In this document: in pieces, positions 50,101-61,700 of the stretch
Layout of the letters: the number at the start of each line of letters is the position of its first letter
Numbering within the stretch: position 1 is the first letter of the stretch
Assembly (NCBI GenBank): GCA_964019415.1
Contig: OZ025880.1
Span: 3,216,813 to 3,280,812, forward strand
Direction: 5' to 3'
Length of the DNA: 64,000 nt
DNA from: Ianthella basta
Taxonomy: Eukaryota; Porifera; Demospongiae; Verongiida; Ianthellidae
Translations under genes and position numbers: made by a program
The notes under the pieces: generated by a model
What the model saw: only the letters and a program-made list of their open reading frames with translations
Told to the model about the DNA's origin: nothing
Database searches by the model: none

Positions 50101-53100
50101 CTCAGTGATGTGTAGTGAGCAGGGAATGTCTCAACTTGCTATATGTTATGCTGCACCTCCAGGATTGGTGACCGGTGTGAATGCAACATCACTGACAGCT
50201 CTGGGCCTGTGTCTCTCATTTGCCCGTACGTGCTAAATGTGTACAATATTTACACAATAAATTTTTAATGTGTTAAGGCAATGATGTAAATGTGTTCTGC
50301 TTCTTCTGTGCAGCACTGGCCCCAATGGTCTTGTCTGTTCAGGTCCTAATGCAGGGGAGTGTGTGTGTGGACAGTGCAGGTGTAGACAGAATGTCAACAC
50401 ACAGGTTAGCCTCGAGCTCATTCCACAAAACAGCTACTACAGTACATCCAGCAGTGTGCACTCTGTAGCTTCCTGCATGTTGTTTAATATGACTAGTGAA
50501 TGAACTCCATTTGTGAGGATGAGCTCATCCACTGCTGTGACAGTCACAGAAATAAATTTTACCTCTTGACATTAAATCTGATATGGAGAAGCTCCTGTCA
50601 TTACAAACTATCGTCCACAATTATCAGTCACTGAAGTAAGGCTCCATTAGGTAGGCATTATAGTGTGATCGACATGCAGTCAATGGTAGTCAGCTTTTAG
50701 TCCAATAAGTACAAACAGTGTAGCACATGCTGGCCATGCACAATGCAAGTTCCTAGTAGGAAGCAAGCTTCAGGGATTAACAGGATGGTCATGGACATTT
50801 CTGTTGTTCTCTTCCTCACTGCAGATCCCTGGATCAATGTATTTTGGTGAAATGTGTGAGTGCAATAACTTCCAGTGTGGTGTGGACACCAGGGCACGTC
50901 TCTGCAGTGGTGAGGAGGGAGTTTACAGAGACAGAGCAAAATAGGGAGAACAAGCGCTTTAAAGTAGCCCTAAAGTAATAACTCTCAATCCGGAAAACAG
51001 TCACTATAATCCTGACATATGCTGCCACTAACCCCCCACTCATCTATGTTCCACTGTGTGTGAGAGATACATAGTTTGTTTTGATCTGGGTTATGGGTCC
51101 AGTCCATATATATGTGAAAGGGTGTGCAGTGCATGTTCATTAGGAATTAGAGTGTGACAGCTATCATTCGGTGCTGTATGTATATCTCTCTCTCTCTTAT
51201 TAATTAGGGAATGGAGTGTGTGGCTGCAATGGGAACTGCACTTGTAATGAAGGGTTCTCTGGGGACATTTGTGAGTGCAGGCCCAATGAAGAGTGCAGGG
51301 ACCCAGTAGGGGGAGAGGTGAGCTGACCTTGAGTAGTTTGTGTACTATATATGTAAGTCATGCCTCTATGATAAGTTCATTGAATTTCATGTTTGCAGCT
51401 CTGCTCCGGAGCTGGCAAGTGTACATGTGGTAGGTGTACATGTGATGAAGGCTATGGTGGGATCTACTGTGACTTTTGCACTAATGCAGAGGTAAGGATT
51501 GCCTCTGTAAAAGAGATAAACATTAGTTTCACTGTTGCTTGTAACTATTCATTTTTAGCCTTTTCTTGAGTGCTCAATGTGGTTGCATACAACAATGATC
51601 AAAAGTTGTGCTTATTTTGAAACCATTTTAACTCACACTACACACTGTGATTTCCATAGAAGCTCCCTTAGAATCCTTCTGATATATAGTGTATGGAGGA
51701 ATTTGTGAATGTCTATCAATTTCACACACGTTTGACCAAATATGTTGCTACTACAAAACTACTTGGTCCTAGGATACTCCCAATCTTCCCTGTTCACAGA
51801 CATGTGGCCCAGACCAGTGTAGTCGATACACTAACTGCACCAACTGCTTGTATAGAATTGTGGATGGTGTGTTCCAGGAGACAGGGGAGGAGAGCTGTCA
51901 ATCTATCTGTGATGCTGTCAATGCCACTGTCATGGCTGACACCATTTCTGGACCAAATGATCCACGACTAAATGGCACCTTTTCCTGTGACCCCAGGGAG
52001 AATGGGCAATGTAGTGGAATCTTGTTTTATGTGAAGCTCAACACAAATGGATCTGCACATATAACAGTATCCAAGTCCCCAGCAAGTGAGTGCATATGTA
52101 AATAGCAATAAAGTATGTACAAATCAGGATGCTCACAGTATATACCTTGTGCCATGGAGTTGTCTCATCGACATAATAATGTGGCTACATCTATAGCCTC
52201 ATGCATGTGTTGATCTAGTGCATGCATTCATTTCTTTACTGCACTGGAGCACATTTTGCAGTCTAGGTGAATATATAGCAGGATGCACACTATTAGGAAG
52301 TACATGTCAGTAAACTGCACATCTCTGCTTTTGATAGATAAATATCAATCATCAGTATATGCACTCTGTCAATCCCATTGCAGATTGCCCTACTCCAAGT
52401 TCAACATACACCATCCCTACGTGGCTGCTTGCAATCCCTATTGTTGTGGTGCTGCTTATCCTGGGGCTGCTCATCATCCTATTTGCCAGACTCGTCATAT
52501 TCACAATGGTTGGCTTCATTGCTATATATTTGCTTGTTATCTGCACTTCACCATGACCATATTCAACAATACTCAACAATGTCCACTGCGACATCAGTTC
52601 TCTTGCACATTGCACATTCATTTACTTGTGTCTGCATACAGGATCGCCTTGAGTATCATCAGTTCCAAAAGGAGGTTGCAAGAAGTCATTTTGGCACTGT
52701 AAGTAGAGGATAATCTACTGATTCTCTGCACTGATTATGACTGAAATTGATCTGATTCAGCTCACTGCACACAGTGAACAGCTGTAAACTTTACTGACTC
52801 CTGTAAAGATACTCCTGTGCATAGCCTATTGTGTGTACTGTAAAGCTACTATTTTACAGGAACTGAATTGAGCGAAATTAGTGAGCAGTCAGAAAATACT
52901 AAATTGCACAAACAGAAACATTTGCACAGGCAATACCTTTTGTACACAGAAGACTTGAAAATTGCTAAAATTCCCACTAGCAAAATCCTAGCTGGACTGT
53001 TGGAACACTAATTTTGTCACTAACGTTTGTAGCCTTAAGGTAACATTTCCAACAGACTCGCTGACTCTATCTAACCAGATAAGCACCAAACAAACATTGA

Positions 53101-53469
53101 TATGCAGTAAACACATGTGTGATATTATCTGCTGTATCCAATGTTACATTGATCACTTCAGCAAGGCTACACATGCTGTGAGTGGAAGGAACAGGAAGGA
53201 ATTGTATTGTTTCACATGTAGATCATCATTGTGGGTTTTCCTATTGGAAACAGACCATTCTACAGGGACCTTTGATGCACTGAATAATAATTACTTCTAT
53301 ACTCCCTGAAACAATTCTCACTGTAACATATTTTCTGTCTATATATCCGGTGCAGAGTGACAACCCTCTATACCAAAGTGCTATTCAAGAGTTCCCAAAT
53401 CCTACATTTATGGCAAGAAGTTATAGTGGAAGCTCAATAAGAGAATACACCACATCTAAATGCAATTGA
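44164..53469 (+). CDS. Integrin beta subunit, locus E (complete, 25 exons, extended C-terminus)
   Basis: The more divergent intact copy, predicted 816 aa. Exons: 44164-44227, 45412-45488, 46068-46163, 46406-46469, 46917-47048, 47832-47928, 48008-48101, 48210-48299, 48385-48468, 48552-48653, 49029-49118, 49212-49301, 49467-49598, 49681-49742, 49844-49925, 50013-50083, 50163-50225, 50314-50404, 50825-50909, 51208-51317, 51399-51491, 51800-52085, 52384-52508, 52642-52698, 53356-53469. Sum 2451 nt. [20 protein letters not shown] and [11 protein letters not shown] are present; the specificity loop is CRRSQVC, more basic than in A, C and D. The tail has [12 protein letters not shown] and NPTF, then runs on to a Ser/Tyr-rich end finishing at TGA. 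The small NPLL exon of B-D is decayed here (about 53266-53309; donor lost, stop in frame). AATAAA lies at 53610-53615. Confidence 0.92.
44699..44785. mobile_element. Short solo element with 13-bp target duplication
   Basis: An 87-bp insert flanked by CATAGTTAACCTG at 44686-44698 and 44786-44798. Its sequence is the reverse complement of the outer part of the element at 58653-58740 (TCTTGCTCAAGAATCTCGTATCATTG shared in pieces). It lies in intron 1 of E. Confidence 0.6.
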
Positions 53470-54248
53470 TAGGGTAACAACATCACCTAACATGATAGTG
53501 ATCCATTAATTTTCCCACTGGATTTCTCAATGGAGTGTAATGAATAATGTACTGCATGCATAGGTATGTGTAGTGCGGTTATACAAATGCTGCACTATCA
53601 TTTAGTCCAAATAAATAAATTTTATAAAACTGGAGTTCACATATCCAATTTGACTTAAAGCGCATGTTTATTGCAGGTTCAATCATTTATGTAGCATTCA
53701 CAACATTCTTACAAGAATACACTGTGTATAAATATAATAATTACTGTATCACAGCTAAAGGTTTCTAGTAAGGTACAATGCATAAAGGGTAAGTTAAGAG
53801 ATATGCCTTTCACAACCATGCAAGAAACTGTGAACTGCGATATGAGTATTAGTGCACAATCATGTGTTTGGATATATAGAATCCAGTTGTAGAATATATT
53901 AGTTCACAGCACAGCTATATATTATTATATTATTATTATTATGCCACATGCCCTCAGGCACTAGGGCCAAACTGCCCTGTGAGGCCAAAAGAAGCTATAT
54001 ATAGCTCAATACTATAAAGGTTCATTGCTGTGCTAGGGTGGATCAAAAAAATTTTTATGTCTGGTTTCCGACACATAAAGGAATAGCTATAAGGAAGCAT
54101 AGACATTATAATACTGATGCATGCAAATACTAGCCAGAGGTGATCTGACCAGTTTCTGGAAACCTTGGAAACACCCCTGGATCCGCCCTTGCTGTGTGCT
54201 GTAGATGATAAGTAGGCAGATGTATATTGGAGCAAATCACAATTATTC

Positions 54249-54290
54249 AATTCAAGACGTTTTGACCCGAAGGTCTTCATCAGTTGTACA
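54249..54290 (-). ncRNA. Decayed hammerhead-like motif
   Basis: The minus strand has CTGATGA (54277-54283), a stem II AGACC/GGTC with a TTCG loop, then AAAACGTC where GAAACGTC is expected. The single change in the GAAA box should abolish cleavage. Intergenic, between E and the Myb/SANT gene. Confidence 0.4.
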
Positions 54291-54841
54291 AAGCATAAGG
54301 AAAGCGCGACATTAATAAGTAGCTATAGGCGGAAAAGGTGGAACAGGGTGACATAATAAGATAAGGATGACCGCCTCGTGTGAACTGAAACCACCTTAAT
54401 TGGCTATTCTGCAATATGATTGGAAGGTCAGATCCTGGCCACCTCGTGACACGCAAAGCTGCATCACACGGCTGTTTCGTAGTGGCAACTTAGATTTATA
54501 CCCGCCAATTGGGAATTGGAACTGGGATCCTATCTATCCAAGAAGACACAAGTTCAGCTTCCTTTTCCTCCACGAAAACTGGAAAAATGCAGGATTAACG
54601 TCGGTACGCAGCAGAAATGACAGGTTTCCAGTGAGTCCTAGCCTTTAAACTGAGTGTGAACGCTTCCGTAACTGTGCCAGCTGATTCGGAAGCGATCAAT
54701 AGACGAGCCGAGTAGGTTAATCGTCGTAGAACAGTCGTCTTTGCCAGCGTTTTCGCTCGAATTTAGTTAGCGAACGAACATTTACAGCGCCTGTTTCGAC
54801 AAGGACGTGCTAACCGTTTCCAAAGTGAGGCACAAGCGACG

Positions 54842-55169
54842 TGTGAAGTACACAAACGTTGTTTGGGTGAGTGCTAGCGCTACGAGTGTTCTTGTTTCGC
54901 TAACGTTGGACTGATTCTTCTCCGCAGCGAAGATGGACAGCGGATGGACAGACAGAGAGGTACACCACCTCATTAGCATCTGGGCTGATGAGGAAAACCA
55001 GGCTCTTCTGGAGTCAGCAAAATGGAACAAGGCAATTCATGAAATAATTGCCAAAGAAATGGGGAAGGCTGGGTTTAAGAAGACTGCAGAGCAGTGCAGG
55101 GAAAAAATTAAGAAATTAAAAAATAACTACAAGAAGAAACGAGATGCAAGCAAACTGCAAGAAACCTGA
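54842..55169 (+). CDS. Short Myb/SANT-like DNA-binding protein
   Basis: The ATG at 54933 opens 78 residues ending in TGA at 55167-55169. The protein starts MDSGWTDREVHHLISIWAD, then KWNKAIHEIIAKEMGKAGF, KKTAEQCREKIKKLKNNYKK and a basic end. This is the three-helix pattern of Myb/SANT-like (Myb_DNA-bind_4 / trihelix) domains, with the helix-start Trp and the C-rich recognition segment. Such domains occur in host transcription factors and in the accessory protein of Harbinger transposons. A GTGAGT about 65 bp upstream and CCGCAG just before the ATG suggest a 5'UTR intron, and the leader is CpG-rich, as in an active promoter. It lies between E and F and is not an integrin component. Further coding exons downstream cannot be excluded. 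Confidence 0.55.
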
Positions 55170-55750
55170 CCCAAAACAAGAAAGTCTGCGGCAACATGCT
55201 CAATAGCTGGCTAGAAAGAGAACTTCACATAACACTGCAACCGTTATTCTGTATAATGATATTCATAATATTATGAATATCATTATTCCTGTCTAACACC
55301 CAGGCCAGGTTCAGTTTACACTTTTCAGTGTAAACGTGGCCAACAATCAACTGTTCCAACTGAGCTAAACCGAACCGGGTCAGTGTAAACGTGGTATTTT
55401 CCAGACCCTGGGAGGCAGCGAATAAAATGGCGGCCGGCGGACAGGGTCGGGTACAAGACTAGAGCGGGGACGCTATGCCAAAGGTGTGAGAGTTGTAAGG
55501 AGTCCGAAATGATTCAAGTGTCCGAAATGACACGAGTGCCTGAAGCAGGAGCAGCACTGCACCGTCGTGGAACTGCTCTGCACAGTCCGCAGCAGTAGCA
55601 CGTTCGATCGCTAGCCGCCCCCGCGCGAGACCAGCTAGACTAGCCGGAAGTGGGCTTAACTTGGAACGGCTACAAAAACACTAGACCTATCAGGACCCGC
55701 GGTCTGTGGTAGTCCGTGCATTGCGTCAAATCCATCCTCCACAGTAGATC

Positions 55751-58700
55751 ATGGACTACGCCAAGGAGCTAATTTGTGTCTTGCTGATACTTGGATGTTT
55801 CTACTGCACTAGAGGTTGGTACAAAGCGTAGCTTAGTTGCTAGTCTCGCTCTCCAGACCTTCCTGCGGTCTTGCGCAGGAACGTCTGGCGAGCGGACTAG
55901 CTAGTTACTTGAACGCATGGCGATGTATCGGGCGATGTATGGGGATGGCCATGGTTGTTTTATGCTGTAATACAAACAGAAAATAGCGCTACTCCTGAAC
56001 AGAAGCAAGAACCGACAAAAGGAACAACCAGCGAGGAGGAGAGGCTGTACAGTTTACAGAGCTAACCTTACTTCCAAGCGCCAGGGCGCCGTCATGTAGA
56101 AAGTATCGACGCCTTTCTCCGTGTTTCGTCTTCGTCGTCCATTGTCCCTACGTTGAAGAGTGTTGCACCATATAGTACTACACTCATGCATGTAGGGACA
56201 ATGGTGAGTGTTCCACTGGGTAGTAGCCTTTCCTTGTTTCTGTACTTTTTATACCAGCCCTACATCTTTAGTAGTTTTTTGTAGAAACTTTTGATTCTAT
56301 CTTTATTATAAGGTAAAATGCGGGTTTTTCGAACACGGCGCCGCGCCTTCCACTTGTACTTAAAGGAACAGCTTCTCACTACGTCAGTCAGCACATTGAC
56401 TCCGGGGCTACGTAACTGCAAACAAAGAAAGAACCTGTTCTACTGCGTACAGGCGAAAGCGGCGCCGTGTTCGGAACCCTCAACTTGTTCAGAATCCCCC
56501 TGTCCTACTTTACTCTGTTAGTCTTCGAATCATTGCCCTAACCCTAACCCATGCCTTCCTTACGATCTACTGGACGCGTCTGCTTGGCTGATCCTACTGA
56601 CAGACAACAGACAGAAAGAAAAACAATCGAAATTAATACATAATGATGTACCAGACATGAAATACAAAAAAGTGAGTCATAACACTAAATTAGAATGTCA
56701 TGTTAGTCAGCCATGTACATTATAAGGGCTGTAGCTGAGATTCCAGAGTGGCCTCTTGAATGATCTCAACCCTCTGATAGTCATGATTGATTGTCTCAAT
56801 ACACTACAAGTTACAATATACTAGGGTGAAGCCATACAAGGAATGCACCCAAAATGCGTATGGGGGCAGCAGTGAGGGATGGCCTGGCGGAAATATGCTT
56901 GCCATGATATTAAGGCTCTCATCATTTGGCGCAGAACAGATATTCATTTTTTTCCGATTAAGTCTTTGTTTATGTGGGAAGGGGGCTGAAACTTCGCATA
57001 TAAATGCCTATAGGAGAATACTGAATGTACTGTGCATTTATACTGATACATAGTGATGCCTACTATTGGAAAAAGAGTGCCACATACAGTCATGAACCGT
57101 TGCAGCCATGGCCAGGCAGTCCATCTGATTTGTGCTATGGGCATGACGTGGCAATGTGGCTCATGCAGCCCACGCTATAGACAGGCAAACAGAGAAATAC
57201 TCCCTTCCTGTTTGAGTACCTGGGATGGCCTGGCAGTAAAGTGCACACCGCAATATTAATATGCGCGACATTTGCCGACGTACATTTCATACTTTTTTTG
57301 CAGTAGGACTTTGTTCTTGTGTACGGCACGCTGAAAGTGCACTTATAAATGTACATAGGAGAACACTGCATGTACTGTGCATTTATACTAAGACATGGTC
57401 ATGTATAGTATTCCAAACAACACCTGTGGATATAGTCATGAACTGTGGCAGCCGTGCCCAGGTGGTCCAGCTGACCCATGGCATGGTTACGATTGCTTAA
57501 TGCGCCTCAAGATGGCCTCGAAAAGGAGGGTAATCTAAATATAGCACCAATTAGCAGGAATCAACACCTATGCAGTAGCTAGCCCTTAGCACAGTAGCCT
57601 GACAATCCCTATGGTGCAGGGTTCAAATCCTACTTCACCCATTCCCCCCTCTTTTTTGCTTGAGTTTATCTGCCCCTGCCAGCCTCACTACCATCTCCAC
57701 CACCAGCACTGGCCACTACCACCACCACCAGCACCAGCACCATGACCATGCACTGGTGGTGGTGGTCTTCCAGCAATGTTCCCAACTACTCTACATGCAC
57801 TGGTGATGGTGACCCTGTGTAACTATAGAAAAACAGAATCTTACAACTCAACCAAGTGACCACATGCTGATAACGTAGTTTCCTTTTCTCAGCAATCATG
57901 CTACCCAGGCGCTTGTAGGAGGTTTTGCATTCAGCGGCCATTCCTCCTGTGGAAGAAAAGACTAAAGGGGTGAAAGCTGCCCTCTCAACATCACGTACCC
58001 GCTGTCCATAGCACATTTTCTTTTCCTGCTCATGCTGTTGATATGCTCTTCAGGGTCTTGGAGCTATAGGATGAGGCATTAGAGTGAAAAATTCTTATGT
58101 CGAAAAATGCATCTTGTTGCACATACCAAACCTGAAGGTCTTGATGTCCAGCCTGGCCTCTTGACCACAATTAGCAGTCAACCGTTTCTTGTCTTCACCA
58201 CTGAGTGGTGCAGACAAGAGGTGGCTCAGTAGAGGTGTCAGGACACACCTCTCTTAACGGAGTCACTGTGAGCTCACAGAGAGCATTGTGATGAGTGATG
58301 GTATGCCCACCTTTGTGGCACACCAGGGCATGTTCAACTGACGTAGGTTTGCCACAAGCACACACAGTGGGTAGGTTATTCAAGTGCCAGCCATATTGCA
58401 AGGATAAGGCATCTCTAGAGTCACCTTTGTGGAGAAAGTAGTCATACTCGCCCAAGGGGAGGGCAGTGAACCAGTTAGATGCACCCTTCTCTTGTGCAAA
58501 CTCCAGGAGCCTTTGCTGACTTTCAGGAAGTTGCTCTAAAATTTCCCTTAGTTTCTCATTCTCATGCAGCATTCTCAAATTTTTCTTCAGCTTCAATTTT
58601 GGCAGTTTCCTCAGACAGAAGTGGAGCATGCATTGATGTCTTGAACAATATTAATGATATTGTAGAGGCTCATAGTTGCGTTGATAATACAATGATACGA

Positions 58701-61700
58701 GATTCTTGAGCAAGACACAACTGATAATGATAAATCAATCAGATGCAGGACGTTTCGACCCAAAGGTCTTTGTCAACTATCATCCTGTATGCAATTGACA
58801 AAGACCTTCGGGTCGAAACGTCCTGCATTTGATTGATTTACCATTATCAGTTGTGTCTTGCTCAAGAATCTCATATCATTGAACAATATTGTTTGTCAAA
58901 GGAGCAACTATCTTGACAGACGAGTGAAGCCGAGCAAGCCTGTGCTGATATGCGTTCCTTTTAGAATTTGCTAGCTATTGGTGCATCAGTTATACACATG
59001 ACTTAATTCTATAAATAGCATCACACTCCATTACATTATGTCCGCCAACATTGGCACACATTATTTTTCCCACTGTTTAAGTGCATATGAGTCATCTTGT
59101 TGGGTTTTGTAAGATCATTTTTACATTGATGAGGGCCTGGGATTATGTCGAAGCGTCTGTAATTTTGACAATGACATCTATCCAACAATTTTGGCTGGTG
59201 AAGTTTCCTTATTGATTGATCTTTATTGATCGTAATATGTAGCTAGCTACATATTCTCCCTTTCCTGTAGGGCAGTTTGAGTGAGTTGACAGTAATCAGT
59301 AAAGACTGATCAGTCTGTACAGTCTGTCAGGATACTGTACACCAACCTCTGTCAATTTCTTGAACTTACATACGTAACGTACTGCACTCCTCAGTGTCCA
59401 ACTATGCCAGCAATCTGCTTCATTCTGGGCTGTGCTACGTACTATGTTGTGTGAACCTTCATCCACTGTAGGTCAGGACTGCTCCTTCTTCACTGACTGT
59501 CGCTCCTGCATCCAGTCACTCTTGCAGTGCCAGTGGTGTGCCAAGCCAGTGAGAGCTACACTGTACATATTGGGGACATAGCTATACACCTTAGGGCAGG
59601 ACTCTCTATTGCCCTTTATGTATGATTTCATATGACATAATGCACTGTAGTCACGGTCTCTCCCATGAAAATGAATCCTATTCTGACCAGATAAACCTAG
59701 GACTACATACCAAACTTGGTGCAGAGCTATGTGACTCCCACAAGGGTGTTGTAATTGTAGGGTTTAATTTACAGCCTGTTTACACTAGAGGACCGGTTCG
59801 CTTTGGAATCGTTCCACACCCGTTTACACTACGGTAAGAACCGTTCCGGAACCGTTCCACTGCGTAGTGTAAACAGGCTGTTAGTTACCATAGCAGTGGG
59901 AAATACATATGTTGAGTTCTTTACGTTTGTATATACGTATGTGATGGAACCTGTCTAAGATGGCCACTGTGTTAGGCAGCCACCTCTCTAAAACAGCCAG
60001 CCCCCCTGGCCCCAAAAGGCACTAAAGCATTGTAATCTATCTCTGTAGAGCAGCCACCTCTCCATAAAGGTCAGTTAGAGCTGGCCCACTGGTGGCTGTC
60101 TTAGACATGTGTCATTGTACTCCCATTCCCTTTCAGAGTATCACTGGTCAGTGTACTGCAGCTAATGTAGCCAATTCCAGCTGTGAGGCTGAGTTTGTTC
60201 AGAACCCCATTGGCAGTCAAACTGTCCTAAGGGTAAGCTCCAACAGTAGCATCACCATCCACCCCACTACCACCTTCTCAAACCACTCCCTTGTAATCAC
60301 CATCTGTCGTGGACACCCACGACTATAACTGACTTTCCAACAATTTTAGATTAGTCTACACAATCTATCTTCCATGTGCTCCTTGACTCACCTTCACTCC
60401 CTCTCACTTGTACTCACACCTTCCTCCTCTCACACTCAGAATGACTCACTGAGTGATGATGTGCAGATAACTCCACAAGCTGTGTCACTCAAAGTCAGAC
60501 CAGGTGAGTCAGAGATTCACTGCTGCTGACTGGCACTTGACCCAGTGCTGGATGATCTCTCCGTTCTTGCGATTGCCCTCACTTTCCATGTGGAACGTAT
60601 AGACTACATGCCCTTGTTCTTGGCCTCATTTATAACTAGGACCAGACAACGCCGCACATGATGCTGCCAACCTGACCTTCTTTTGGTGGAGTACAGCTAA
60701 CACCACTGCCACATTCACATACTAACAAACTGCTCTATGTAATCTCCCTGCAATATTTGACCAAGTTGGCTGCATGACAGTGGCTAATAGTTAGCATGCC
60801 TATTATGCCATGTGTCATTAAAAGGCATGTACATACATACCGGTATACATAGTACGGTAAGTGCAATAGCTTATAGTAAAATATTTTCGCCCTGCACTTT
60901 GAATTTAGTGTGTCTTACTGGGATCTGTGTAGTCTCATTTTCCAGCCCCCCCAGAGGCAGTCTGATACCTTTGCTCTTAGTAGATCTTAGCAAGCACCTC
61001 CAGTTACATTTCATGAGTTGTAACAGCCTATGTACATATTTCTCTCACACTCTTCAGCTGTGTATGCATTTTGTGTAGGGTAGAGTTGGGTATTCCACAT
61101 GCCCATGTACCTCAGCACTTAAAAGACAAACTTCCTCAATAGTTTGCTATCACCTATAGGGGCAGTTGTGCAGGTGTTGGGAAGCACCCCTCCTCAGGAA
61201 AGCTGATTTTCTTGAATACTTGCTCTGTCACGGATGCGAATCATACCAGATGTAGGTGGTAATTGACAATAAAGCTTGGCTTAGTATGTATGTCAAATCT
61301 CAGGGCAGCAAATGAGTACACTGTGCAGCCGTCATCATGTGATATACCAAAAGTTTTCAAATATTGCACAATTGCATCAGGCCACCACTGAGGGAGCTGG
61401 TTCACAAGACTAGGATCCATGTGACCTAGTGGTAACACTATCCTACGATAGGGCTAAGTCACTTAAATGTCCTCTCCTGGTGTGTGATACAATGACCAAT
61501 GGGAAAGTGTGTGGAGATATTATGAAAGCTTTGGACTCTAGTCTCGGCTGTGGCTGGTTAGCACATGCTTGGAAAGCAGACTCTGCCCCACCATACAACG
61601 GAAGTAATGGATGCTTTGTATCATTGCCAATAACATGTCCTGTTGTTTCCCTGTTATAAATGCGTTCTTAGGAAGGCATGAGCATGTGTGCTTGCCTCTC

